Positions 34,807 to 43,541 of a stretch of DNA of 64,000 nt are shown here, in pieces. A program made the position numbers and the translations under genes. Position 1 is the stretch's first letter; each line of letters begins with the position of its first letter. The DNA is from an uncultured Selenomonadales bacterium (lineage in GTDB: Bacteria > Bacillota > Negativicutes > Selenomonadales > Selenomonadaceae): the NCBI GenBank assembly GCA_937877655.1, contig CALFJC010000101.1, positions 14,293 through 78,292 on the forward strand. Reading direction: 5' to 3'. The notes below the pieces were generated by a model. The model saw nothing but the letters and a program-made list of their open reading frames with translations. It searched no databases and had not been told where the DNA came from.

Positions 34807-36144
34807 ATGTCGGAAAACAAAATGCAACGCGGGCTGAAAAACCGCCATTTGCAAATGATTGCGCTGGGCACGGCGGTCGGCACGGGTTTATTTTACGGCT
34901 CGACGGCAACAATCGCGCTGGCAGGTCCCGCCGTCTCGTTGAGCTATTTAATCGGCGGCATTATCATTTTTTTTATCGTGAGGATGCTCGGCGAAATGTC
35001 GGTTGAGGAGCCCGTAAGCGGCTCTTTCAGCTACTACGCCGATAAATATTGGGGAAAATTTCCCGGCTTTCTCGCGGGCTGGAATTATTGGTTTCTTTAT
35101 ATCATTGTCAGCATGGCGGAGTTGACTGCCGTTTCGATTTACGTTGCTTATTGGTTCCCCGATTTGCCCGCTTGGATTAGTGCTCTGATTTGTCTCGTCG
35201 TTATCACGGCGATTAATCTTGTGACTGTCGGCGCGTATGGCGAAATTGAATTTTGGATGGCGTTTATAAAAATTTCTGCGATTATCGCCATGATTTTGTT
35301 CGGCTCCTATTTAATTTTTTCCACCCCAAAACCTTTTCCCGAAAATTTTTCCAACTTGTGGGAACACGGCGGCTTTTTTCCGAACGGTTTAAACGGAATG
35401 ATTTTTTCAATCGCGCCGGTGCTGTTCAGTTTCGGCGGCATTGAACTTTTGGGCATCACGGCGGGCGAGGCTGAAAATCCCGATAAGACAATTCCCCGTG
35501 CCATCAACCAAGTTATTTATCGCATTTTGATTTTCTACGTCGGCACAATGATTGTTTTGATGACTCTCTGGCCTTGGAATGAAGTCGGCAAGGAAGCAAG
35601 TCCTTTTGTTCAGATTTTTGACAACGTCGGAGTTTCAGCCGCCGCAAATATTTTAAATTTCGTTGTGTTGACGGCGGCGATAAGTGTTTACAATTCCGCG
35701 ATTTATTCAAACTCGCGAATGCTTTACGGCTTGGCGAAGAGCGGCAATGCCCCGAAATTTTTTGAGAAACTTTCGCGGCGCGGCGTCCCCGTCAACGGCA
35801 TTTTGACTTCTTCGGCGATAACTTTGCTCGTCGTCGTCATGAATTATCTTTTGCCGGGAGAAGTTTTCATGTATGTTTTCGCCGTCGTCACAGGCGCGGT
35901 TGTTCTAAGCTGGGCTTTAATCGTAATTACCCATTTAAAATTCCGCAGTCATTGCAAAGCGGCGGGCATTACTCCGAAATTTAAATCGCTTTTCTATCCC
36001 TTCGCCGATTATCTTTGCTTGGCATTTCTCGCGGGAATTTTAATCATTATGGCTTTGATGGACGACATGCGCCTTGCGGTTATCGTCATGCCGATTTGGA
36101 TTTTGATTATTTGGTTCTTTTATCGCTCGAAAAACAAGAATTAA
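34807..36144 (+). CDS. Amino acid permease (APC superfamily, AAT-type)
   Basis: 445 residues, 12 transmembrane helices. N-terminal family signature LKNRHLQMIALGTAVGTGLFYGS, then GEMSVEEPVSGSFSYYADKY and the GGIELLGITAGEAENPDKTI segment. These match AAT/GABA-type proton-coupled amino acid permeases; substrate unknown. Third gene of the operon, following the oxidoreductase by one base and preceding the condensation-domain protein by 12. Confidence 0.9.
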   Translation: MSENKMQRGLKNRHLQMIALGTAVGTGLFYGSTATIALAGPAVSLSYLIGGIIIFFIVRMLGEMSVEEPVSGSFSYYADKYWGKFPGFLAGWNYWFLYIIVSMAELTAVSIYVAYWFPDLPAWISALICLVVITAINLVTVGAYGEIEFWMAFIKISAIIAMILFGSYLIFSTPKPFPENFSNLWEHGGFFPNGLNGMIFSIAPVLFSFGGIELLGITAGEAENPDKTIPRAINQVIYRILIFYVGTMIVLMTLWPWNEVGKEASPFVQIFDNVGVSAAANILNFVVLTAAISVYNSAIYSNSRMLYGLAKSGNAPKFFEKLSRRGVPVNGILTSSAITLLVVVMNYLLPGEVFMYVFAVVTGAVVLSWALIVITHLKFRSHCKAAGITPKFKSLFYPFADYLCLAFLAGILIIMALMDDMRLAVIVMPIWILIIWFFYRSKNKN

Positions 36145-36156
36145 AGGAGATTTTTT

Positions 36157-37995
36157 ATGGAAAGACCTGTGGAACTCAATTTTAATGAAAAAAATGTCTT
36201 GGAAAGCATTTACGGGCGTCAAAATTTCATCAGAATCGGCTACAACCCCCATAAACTCGAAAAAATTTTGGATTTGACGGCTCAGGAGAAAAAATTTTTC
36301 ACAAGTAAAAATTTCTTGTCGCCCCATTTTTTCATTCAAACTCTTTATAAGATTGACGGCACTTTCAGCACGATTAAATTTAACAGCGTTGTCAGAAGAA
36401 TGATTGGCAAAGAGGAAAATCTTCGCGCCAATTTCTGTAACGTCGGTTCTCGCACCGTCAAAGTTATAAAGCCGCTCATTTCTATCAAACCCGAAATTAT
36501 TTTCCGAAATTTAATGAATATCGACAAAGACGAGCTCAACGACGAATTCAGAAAAATTTTGGAAGCCGATATGCGCCGAAATTTCGATCTCCGCTACGAT
36601 TTATTGATGCGTTTTGCCGTTTACAAGACCGATAAGGAAGAATTTGCCGTGCTTGTGACTGTGGCGCAATTAATTTCGGACAGTTTTGACGCCGAAAAGT
36701 TTTTTTGCGAGCTTTTTGATATTACCGACGAAATTTCTCACGAAAAAACTTCGGACGACTTAAATCTTGACGCAAAAGATATTATTCGCGAATATTGGAC
36801 TAAAATTCTCGATAATCCGCCGCCGTCGGCTCAACTGCCCTTTACAAGAAAATTGGGCGGCACTTATCGGCAAAAAGCTTACAGAACGAAGATTGACGCC
36901 GATATTTTCTCCGATTTACGCACTTTTTCTCAATCCAACAAAATGATTTTGACGGCTATTCTTCAAAGCGCATGGGGTTTTATGTTGCAAGCGATTAATA
37001 AGCGGCGCGATTGTCTTTTTTGCCAACTTTTGCCCGCAAATCGCCCCGATTTCTCAAATTTTTCGCTGAATGTTATTCCCGTCCGCCTGTCTTCCGAAAA
37101 TAATTTAACCGTCGAAGAAATTATACGTCAGCAGTTTCGCCAGCTGGTCATTTCGCAAACTTACAGCTTCGATTGGGTGGAAATGGAGAATTTCACGGGC
37201 GATAACAGGAAATTGTTCGAGCACTTTTTGAGTTTTGCCGAGTTTCAAGAAGGCGAATTGGATTATATCGAAACTCCCGCCGATCCGCACGGAAAAATTA
37301 TTTCGCGTAATTCTTGGGACGCGCAGGGTATGAAACTCGGCGTTTATTTCCGTCACTCCGAAAAAAATTTGTCGCTGACTTTTCTTTACGATGAAAGCAG
37401 TTTTGTCTTCAACGGCGGCGAATTGATTGCAAATCTGTATAAATTGGTGCTCCAACAGGTTCTTGTTGATAAAAATTCAAGATTTTCCGAGTTCATGACG
37501 AATCTTGACCGCAGAATTAAAAATTTAATTGAGGCTGAAGACATTTCTAACGAAGATTCTCAGAAAAAAATCCGCGATTTTCTTTCGCAACTGCCGATTT
37601 TGCAAGGGCGTTATGAAGGAACAATCGATTTATTCGCCGATAATTCCGAACTCGTTACGCGCTTTGAAGGCGACAGACTTTCCGGCGATTTTCTCGACCA
37701 AAAATTTATTTTCGTCATAAGCGGCAAACTCGCTCGGAACGTCGATACCGGCGACGGCTGGTACAATCCCATTGACATAGTCGGAAAAAATTCTTTCGTC
37801 AACCCGACTCATCTTTTGGATAAAAGGCGGCTGACAATTTCGGCGGAAGTTTTGACAGAGCAAGCCGAACTTTTACTTATCCCGCGCTCCGTTTTAATCG
37901 AAACTTTGAGAAAAAATCCCGAAGTCGCGCTCTCCGTCATGAATTACGCGCTGATTCAAATGGAAAAATATCAAATCCTTTGGTTGCAATCTTGA
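36157..37995 (+). CDS. Inactive NRPS condensation-like domain fused to a cyclic-nucleotide-binding-like domain
   Basis: 612 residues. Residues about 15-450 follow the condensation/acyltransferase fold of non-ribosomal peptide synthetases, but the HHxxxDG site reads AQLISDS (VTVAQLISDSFDAEKFF): both histidines are gone. Residues about 470-612 resemble a Crp-type cyclic-nucleotide-binding barrel without a DNA-binding helix-turn-helix: LPILQGRYEGTIDLFADNSE, FIFVISGKLARNV, IVGKNSFVNPTHLL, AELLLIPRSVLIETLRKNPE. No adenylation or carrier domains are in the window. Last gene of an operon with an amino acid permease. The fusion suggests a sensing or binding role; function unknown. Confidence 0.75.
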   Translation: MERPVELNFNEKNVLESIYGRQNFIRIGYNPHKLEKILDLTAQEKKFFTSKNFLSPHFFIQTLYKIDGTFSTIKFNSVVRRMIGKEENLRANFCNVGSRTVKVIKPLISIKPEIIFRNLMNIDKDELNDEFRKILEADMRRNFDLRYDLLMRFAVYKTDKEEFAVLVTVAQLISDSFDAEKFFCELFDITDEISHEKTSDDLNLDAKDIIREYWTKILDNPPPSAQLPFTRKLGGTYRQKAYRTKIDADIFSDLRTFSQSNKMILTAILQSAWGFMLQAINKRRDCLFCQLLPANRPDFSNFSLNVIPVRLSSENNLTVEEIIRQQFRQLVISQTYSFDWVEMENFTGDNRKLFEHFLSFAEFQEGELDYIETPADPHGKIISRNSWDAQGMKLGVYFRHSEKNLSLTFLYDESSFVFNGGELIANLYKLVLQQVLVDKNSRFSEFMTNLDRRIKNLIEAEDISNEDSQKKIRDFLSQLPILQGRYEGTIDLFADNSELVTRFEGDRLSGDFLDQKFIFVISGKLARNVDTGDGWYNPIDIVGKNSFVNPTHLLDKRRLTISAEVLTEQAELLLIPRSVLIETLRKNPEVALSVMNYALIQMEKYQILWLQS

Positions 37996-38010
37996 AAATT
38001 CCTCAAAATG

Positions 38011-38044
38011 AAAAGGCGAACTCAAAGCGAGTTCGTCTTTTTTG
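38011..38044. terminator. Terminator after the four-gene operon
   Basis: AAAAGGCGAACTC-aaagc-GAGTTCGTCTTTTTT; it overlaps the end of the convergent remnant gene. Confidence 0.9.
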
Positions 38045-38316
38045 TTTGCAATTCAGCCCCGCAATCGTCGTTTATAAAGAAGATTTTGGTATTATTATTG
38101 GAATTGGAGGCGATTAAATCGGCAAAATCTTTCATATGCCCGCCGAGAATTACGATTTGATAAAATTTCGGGCAGAAAAAGTCGGCGGCATTGGTAAAAA
38201 GTCTCGATATTGATGAGAGATTCATATTTTGCCCAAAATTTTTTGATGTAGAGCCGCAAAAAAGTTTCGGCGGTTTCGAGTTCGATTTTTTCATCATCGA
38301 CAATGGCAATATTCAT
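38022..38316 (-). pseudogene. Frameshifted response-regulator receiver remnant
   Basis: From ATG 38316 (behind GGGAGGGATTTAATC) the frame reads MNIAIVDDEKIELETAETFL, a LytTR-type receiver start with the acidic DD pair. After NIETF the matching frame changes at a run of five T (about 38195): the continuation TNAADFFCPKFYQIVILGGH is found one frame over. The phosphorylated Asp expected after IVIL is Gly, and the protein stops inside the downstream terminator, without an output domain. This looks like decay, not programmed frameshifting. Confidence 0.7.
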
Positions 38317-38460
38317 GATTAAATCCCTCCCGAAATATTTTTTGACATTAAATCATAAATCTGCGCGGCTGTCACAATCATTTTTATGAAAAACCAATCA
38401 CTTTTCATAAAAAAATGTTTGCAGTGTGATAAAATGCAAAAAAACTTGGGAGGTTTTACT

Positions 38461-39288
38461 GTGGAAAAGAAAATTTGCGAAATATGTCCGCATCATTGCC
38501 GCTTGGCGGCGGGCGAAGTCGGGAAATGCCGTGCGCGAATCAATGACGGCGAAAAAATTACCGCGCTGAATTACGGCGCGATAACTTCAATCGCGCTCGA
38601 CCCCATTGAAAAGAAGCCGCTTTACAAATTTTTTCCCGGCAGTCGGATTTTATCTGTCGGAAGTTACGGTTGCAATTTGAATTGCCCTTTCTGCCAGAAC
38701 TTTGAAATATCAATGGCTGATTCAACTTTCCCGACGCGGAAAATTTCTCCCGAACGGCTCGCCGCACTTGCGCAAGAACTTGTTCCGCAAAAAAATATCG
38801 GCGTCGCCTTCACTTACAACGAGCCGTTCATAAGTTACGAATTTATTCGCGATACGTCGGAAATTTTGAAGAAAATCGGGCTGAAATCGGTTTTAGTGAC
38901 GAATGGAACCGTCGCGCCCGCCGCTTTAAAGAAAATTTTGCCGCTGATTGACGCAATGAATATCGATTTAAAGGGTTTCAGTCAAAAAATTTACGATTTT
39001 TTAGGCGGAGACTTCAAAACCGTTCAAAAAAACATAGAAATTTCCGCGCAGGCGTGTCATGTCGAAGTTACGACGCTGATTGTGCCGACAATGAATGATT
39101 CTCCCGCCGAAATGGAAAAAGAATCGGCATGGCTCGCGAATATCTCGAAAGATATTCCGTTGCACATCAGCCGATTCTTTCCGCGATATAAAGTTACGAA
39201 TTTGCCGCCGACGCCCGTCAAAAAAATTTATGAACTCGTTGAAGTTGCCAAAAACAATTTGAATTACGTTTTTGCAGGCAATGTTTAA
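38461..39288 (+). CDS. AmmeMemoRadiSam-type radical SAM protein
   Basis: 275 residues from a GTG behind GGGAGG. The N-terminal cysteine cluster CEICPHHC resembles the family leader, then the radical SAM motif CNLNCPFCQNF (CxxxCxxC), IGVAFTYNEPFISYEFIRDT, and IDLKGFSQKIYDFLGGDFKT. It matches the pyruvate-formate-lyase-activase-like enzymes of AmmeMemoRadiSam systems, whose function is undefined; AMMECR1 and Memo partners are not in the window. An extended -10 (TGA-TAAAAT, about 38428) lies upstream. The 3' end overlaps the convergent gene by 4 nt. Confidence 0.88.
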   Translation: MEKKICEICPHHCRLAAGEVGKCRARINDGEKITALNYGAITSIALDPIEKKPLYKFFPGSRILSVGSYGCNLNCPFCQNFEISMADSTFPTRKISPERLAALAQELVPQKNIGVAFTYNEPFISYEFIRDTSEILKKIGLKSVLVTNGTVAPAALKKILPLIDAMNIDLKGFSQKIYDFLGGDFKTVQKNIEISAQACHVEVTTLIVPTMNDSPAEMEKESAWLANISKDIPLHISRFFPRYKVTNLPPTPVKKIYELVEVAKNNLNYVFAGNV

Positions 39289-39941
39289 AAAATCTGCGCC
39301 AACATTTTATAACATTCCGCGTTGTAACGGAAAGGATTTGTCAAACTGAACACGACGACCGCATTTTCTTTGAAAAAATATTTTCCCGCGCCGTTATCGG
39401 CGAATTTTTTTCTTAAGGCAATGTCTCCGACGCTGAAACGGCAAAATTTTTTCCCGTTATAATCGAAGTCGCCGAAGAATTTTTTATGATCCTCCGCCTC
39501 TTCAACCGAAATGAATAAATTTTCGACGGGCAAAAGTAAAAGTGACTCGCGTTCGGCAAATTTTATGACGTTTGCGCCGAAAATTGAACGATCATCGTTG
39601 TAAAAAATTTTTTCGCGCAAATCGAAGCCGCGCAGGTTTATAACCTCCTGCAAAGTCACGCGCCCGACTTTTTGCCAATAATATTTTTGGTTATAAAAAA
39701 AATTTTCCGGCTGAATCGGATTGTTCGCCGCTCGGTCGGAAAATTTTATTTCTGCAACGTCCAAAAGCTCAATCTTGGAGCCGTCGGGATATTTCAAATC
39801 GTCTGAAGGAACCGCATCCTCAAGTTCGGGCTTTTCGGAAATGGGACGAATCCATTTTCCCGTTTCAAAATCGACGCCCGCCACGCAAAAATTATTAAAT
39901 TTCGCGCTCTCGGCAAGGATAATCAGCTTACGAATGAACAT
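39285..39941 (-). CDS. Dual OB-fold domain protein
   Basis: 218 residues starting MFIRKLIILAESAKFNNFCV, with GVDFETGKWIRPIS, a tract of beta strands (LDVAEIKF, GRVTLQEVI) and a C-terminal half with similar strand content (KKFCRFSVGDIALRKKF). This is the pattern of dual-OB-containing proteins that pair with DUF488 genes, as here (9 nt downstream of one). Biochemical role unknown; nucleic-acid related by fold. Confidence 0.65.
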   Translation of the reverse strand: MFIRKLIILAESAKFNNFCVAGVDFETGKWIRPISEKPELEDAVPSDDLKYPDGSKIELLDVAEIKFSDRAANNPIQPENFFYNQKYYWQKVGRVTLQEVINLRGFDLREKIFYNDDRSIFGANVIKFAERESLLLLPVENLFISVEEAEDHKKFFGDFDYNGKKFCRFSVGDIALRKKFADNGAGKYFFKENAVVVFSLTNPFRYNAECYKMLAQIF

Positions 39942-39950
39942 TTTCGCGCC

Positions 39951-40394
39951 TCACAGGTGAATAATCTTGACATCGCCCAAAACTTCGGCGATTTTTTCGG
40001 CGACAAGGCGTCTGTGGCAATTTTCGGGCGAAACTTCGGTACAAAGCAAGCAAAAATTCTCTTCCTGCGCATAATTTTTCAAAATGTAGTCGTCAATGTC
40101 TCGCGTCGCCATAAGCGCGGCAAAAGCCTCCTCGTATTCTTCCCAATTTATAAATTTTTTCTTGTAACTGTCCAAAATTCTTTCGGACGGCGCAAATTGC
40201 AAATCGTGAAAATAATCGATTTTGGAAATTGTGCGGAGAAAAAATTCTATGTCGGGAAATTTCGTGAAGCCGAGCAGTTGCGATTTGTTGTAAAGGCGCA
40301 CGTCGACAACTTTTTTAACGAAATTATTTTCAAGGCAAGTGAAAAATTCTTCAGCCGTCATTTTCGTGAAGCCGATTGTAAAAATTTTGCGCAT
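39951..40394 (-). CDS. DUF488-family protein
   Basis: 147 residues with the DUF488 signature: KIFTIGFTKMTAEEFFTCLE, VVDVRLYNKSQLLGFTK, YFHDLQFAPSE and the C-terminal FCLLCTEVSPENCHRRLVAE. The paired cysteines and CHRR are characteristic. Function unknown. It starts 9 nt after rseP and is followed by the dual-OB protein; these two have been appended to the essential pyrH-rseP operon. Confidence 0.85.
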   Translation of the reverse strand: MRKIFTIGFTKMTAEEFFTCLENNFVKKVVDVRLYNKSQLLGFTKFPDIEFFLRTISKIDYFHDLQFAPSERILDSYKKKFINWEEYEEAFAALMATRDIDDYILKNYAQEENFCLLCTEVSPENCHRRLVAEKIAEVLGDVKIIHL

Positions 40395-40403
40395 AAGACT
40401 TCC

Positions 40404-41444
40404 TCATTTCAAGAAAACGCGAACGAGATCATTTTTTGTGGCGAAGAGCATCAACATAAGCAAAAGCGCAATGCCGACGCGCTGAGTATAAGCAACGGCT
40501 TTTGCGCCGAGCGGCTTGCCTCTGACAGCCTCGATAAACAAATTTACGAAATGCCCGCCGTCAAGCGCGGGAACAGGCAATAAATTTATTATGCCGAGAT
40601 TGATTGAGAGAAGCGCGGCGAAGTTCAAAAGGGGAATGAAACCGCGTTCGGCGACTTGCCCCGACATTTGCACAATTCCAATCGGACCGGCGAGATTTTC
40701 GGTTTGTTCGGGCTCTTGGAAAAGTTTTGCGATAGATTCAATCATGAAAACGGTAATTTCTTTTGTGTGATCAATCGCGAGCGTAAAAGATTCGGCGACA
40801 GATTTTCTTTCGTAAACAACGGAGCTTTGCACGCCGACAAGAACGCGCTTTTCCTGTTCGTTGTAAGTCGGCGAAACCGTAACTTCATTAATTTCTTCGC
40901 CGCGTTTGAATTTCAGAGAAATATTTTGTCCCGCCTCAATGTTTTTGAGTTTATCGGTAAAATCTTTCCAAGTCGCGACATCTTGTCCGTCGACGCTTAA
41001 AATTTCGTCGCCTTCTTTAATGCCCGCCTTTTCAGCCGACATGCCTTCAATCACGCCGCCGATAATCGGTTCGGTTGCAGGTTGTCCTTCGCCGAGCGTC
41101 GCATAAATCGCAAAAAATAAAACTATCGGCAGAATAAAATTCATCGCCGCGCCCGCCAAAATGACAATCATTCTGGACAAAACGGGCTTGGCACAAAAAC
41201 CGCGCTCGCCCGCCGTGTTGTTTTCGGGATCCATGCCCGCAATGTCGTTGAAGCCGCCCAGAGGAATTGCACGCAGGGAATAAACGGTTTCGCCGCGCCG
41301 CTTGCTTATGAGTTTGGGACCGAAACCTATTGCGAATTCATCAACGCGCATCCCCGTCATCTTCGCCGTGATGAAATGTCCCCACTCGTGAACCAAAACC
41401 AAAAGTCCGAAGACGAAGACCGCCGCCGCTATCGTCAAAATCAA
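40404..41444 (-). CDS. rseP: Site-2 membrane protease RseP
   Basis: 346 residues. Zinc motif HEWGH in the first helix (LLVLVHEWGHFITAKMTGMR), FAIGFGPKL, RAIPLGGFNDIAGMDPE, one PDZ domain (residues about 125-200, IIGGVIEGMSAEKAGIKEGD), and the second metal motif region LLPVPALDGGHF near the C-terminus, with a closing helix. It cleaves anti-sigma factors and leftover signal peptides within the membrane. Starts at a TTG behind GGGAGGGG. Confidence 0.95.
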   Translation of the reverse strand: MILTIAAAVFVFGLLVLVHEWGHFITAKMTGMRVDEFAIGFGPKLISKRRGETVYSLRAIPLGGFNDIAGMDPENNTAGERGFCAKPVLSRMIVILAGAAMNFILPIVLFFAIYATLGEGQPATEPIIGGVIEGMSAEKAGIKEGDEILSVDGQDVATWKDFTDKLKNIEAGQNISLKFKRGEEINEVTVSPTYNEQEKRVLVGVQSSVVYERKSVAESFTLAIDHTKEITVFMIESIAKLFQEPEQTENLAGPIGIVQMSGQVAERGFIPLLNFAALLSINLGIINLLPVPALDGGHFVNLFIEAVRGKPLGAKAVAYTQRVGIALLLMLMLFATKNDLVRVFLK

Positions 41445-41470
41445 AATTTTCCCCTCCCGAAAAATAATAA

Positions 41471-41529
41471 AGAATTAGGAATTAATTTTCGTCTCCATTC
41501 CTAATTCCTAATTCATAATTCCTAATTGA
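41471..41529. repeat. ATTAGGAAT family repeats
   Basis: GAATTAGGAATTAATT then several ATTCCTAATTC units between cdsA and rseP, where dxr usually lies. Confidence 0.75.
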
Positions 41530-41531
41530 AT

Positions 41532-42482
41532 TCAAGCGATGCCCGACAAAATTACAAAGTAGTAAAAGGTCGGCGCAGTGAAAAGCAAGCTGTCAAATCT
41601 GTCGAGTACGCCGCCATGTCCCGGCAAAAAAAATCCCGAATCTTTTACGCTTGCAAATCTTTTCAATACCGACTCAACCAAATCTCCGAGCGTCGCCGCC
41701 AATGCCAAAACAAATCCCGCGACTGCCATTTTGATAAGCGGCAAGCCGAAGATAAAAGTTCCGACGACAAGCGCGGTTAAAATCGTTCCGAAAATCGAGC
41801 CGAGAAAACCTTCAACGGTTTTGCCGGGGCTTATCGACGAGGCGAGTTTGTGAGAACCGATAGCCGAGCCGACGAAGTAAGCAAAAGTATCGCTCGCCCA
41901 AGTGCAGGCGAATAAAACCCAAACCAACGCGCAACCGGCGTCGACATTTACATTTAATGAAAGATTCAAATTCAAATCGATTGACGGCAGAAAATCCAAA
42001 AACTTTCCGAGACTTCCGAGATCAAATTTGTCGAGCAAAGTCGAATTGTTTGTTGCAATTTCTTTGACGGTTGTAACTGCCTCGCCCGGTTGCGGCTCGT
42101 CCGTCAAAAAGCGCAGGAAAATCAAATGCGCGAACGGCAAGCCGATATACATTATCCCCGCGACGGAAACGCAGGCATCTGTCGGACGCGTGCTCCCGCG
42201 CAGAATTACCGTCAGCAAAAAAATTGCCATCATGCTTAAAGTCAAAACTGCCAAAAGTTCTTCGGCATTGCCGAGCCACGCACAACACAAAAGCAATATC
42301 AAAGCCAGCGCGCCGAAAATGTAAGTCGTAATGACTCCCGCCCGTCTGAACGCGCTTGAATATTCATGCCATGCCAAAAGGGATAAAAACATCGCGAAAC
42401 CCGCAAAAGGTGCGCCGCCGTATTGAATAACGAACGCCGCAACGGCAATTCCTATAATCCCCGTGATAATTCTTAAAGCCAA
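41532..42482 (-). CDS. cdsA: Phosphatidate cytidylyltransferase
   Basis: 316 residues, longer than the common 260-280, because of a Leu/Asp/Asn-rich insert (LPSIDLNLNLSLNVNVDAGC). About eight transmembrane helices and the signature SISPGKTVEGFLGS near the C-terminus. It makes CDP-diacylglycerol for phospholipid synthesis. TTG start behind GAGGAAGTG. It follows the inserted glycosyltransferase gene by 12 nt. Confidence 0.93.
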   Translation of the reverse strand: MALRIITGIIGIAVAAFVIQYGGAPFAGFAMFLSLLAWHEYSSAFRRAGVITTYIFGALALILLLCCAWLGNAEELLAVLTLSMMAIFLLTVILRGSTRPTDACVSVAGIMYIGLPFAHLIFLRFLTDEPQPGEAVTTVKEIATNNSTLLDKFDLGSLGKFLDFLPSIDLNLNLSLNVNVDAGCALVWVLFACTWASDTFAYFVGSAIGSHKLASSISPGKTVEGFLGSIFGTILTALVVGTFIFGLPLIKMAVAGFVLALAATLGDLVESVLKRFASVKDSGFFLPGHGGVLDRFDSLLFTAPTFYYFVILSGIA

Positions 42483-42494
42483 GACTTCACTTCC

Positions 42495-43529
42495 TCACTT
42501 AGTTTTTTCAAGTTCAGTTATTCGTTCTTGCAGTCTCATGAAAATTTTTTGTTGCTCAATCAAATCGGCAAGAAGGATTGATAATAAAACGTCATGTTCT
42601 CCAAAAATTTCTCCGAATTCTTCTTTAATCGCCCCATAAATTGCGGGCATTTTTGTTTTGCGACTTGCCTCAAACAGGCAAGATAACCTTGTATGAACAA
42701 AATTTTCCAAAAGGGCGCAACGATATTGAGGATTTTGCTTGAAAAAATCCGTCTTGTTCATCAAATTATCCAGAGTTTTCAAGCCTTTAATCAGCGGATT
42801 GATCCAAAAATTTATTGTTTGCGAAGGCGTTCGCTCGATTCGGCTTATCGAATTTTCCGTTTGACGAAAGACATAAATAACATTTGGAACACGCAGAAAT
42901 TTTTTTGCACAAAACAATAATCCGTAAGTCCAAAGCTCGTCCTCAGATATTTTAACATGCGGAAAAAATATTTCATGTTCGATAAGAAAATCGCGCCGAA
43001 CAAATTTACTCCAAGGCACTCCGTGAAATTTGCCGGCAATTATTTCGTTTATTCGTTCTGCCAAATCTTCAGTTTCAAACGTCGGTTCATTGACAAGCCT
43101 TCCTTTTTGTTCGCTAAAAATATAAATTTCACTCAAATCGGCACTTGCCCTGTAATATTTTTCGCAATAAACAACGTCAACATTATAATTTTCGGCGAGC
43201 GAGTACATTTCTTTAAGAGCAGTCGGAGTAATCAAATCGTCGGCATCCATGAAGAAAACAAATTCGCCGCGTGAAAGATTCATGCCTTTATTTCGCGGCG
43301 CGGCTCCGCTGCCCGAATTCTTTTCCATTCGCGAAAGAGTCAATCGCCCGTTGAATTTATGAAGATAATTTTCAACGACCGCGCAGGATTTATCGGTTGA
43401 GCAATCATTTACGACGACAACTTCAAAATCTTGGAAAGTTTGCACCAAAAGACTTTCAAGACATTCGGCAATAAATCTTTCCGCGTTGAACATGGGGATA
43501 ATCACAGAAACAGCAGGATAATTCGCCAT
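42495..43529 (-). CDS. Family 2 glycosyltransferase in the uppS-cdsA interval
   Basis: 344 residues. GT-A domain with VSVIIPMFNAERFIAECLES, VVVNDCSTDKS and the metal-binding FFMDADDLI. The C-terminal half is helical and ends in a coil (LQERITELEKTK). Its gene lies between uppS and cdsA with 12 nt gaps on both sides, so it is translated in the operon. It may use an undecaprenyl-linked substrate, by context only; not part of the canonical cluster. Confidence 0.88.
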   Translation of the reverse strand: MANYPAVSVIIPMFNAERFIAECLESLLVQTFQDFEVVVVNDCSTDKSCAVVENYLHKFNGRLTLSRMEKNSGSGAAPRNKGMNLSRGEFVFFMDADDLITPTALKEMYSLAENYNVDVVYCEKYYRASADLSEIYIFSEQKGRLVNEPTFETEDLAERINEIIAGKFHGVPWSKFVRRDFLIEHEIFFPHVKISEDELWTYGLLFCAKKFLRVPNVIYVFRQTENSISRIERTPSQTINFWINPLIKGLKTLDNLMNKTDFFKQNPQYRCALLENFVHTRLSCLFEASRKTKMPAIYGAIKEEFGEIFGEHDVLLSILLADLIEQQKIFMRLQERITELEKTK

Positions 43530-43541
43530 AAAATTTTCTCC

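Noticed and set aside
36157..37995. Non-ribosomal peptide synthetase gene
   Set aside because: No adenylation or carrier domain here or nearby, and the condensation histidines are missing.
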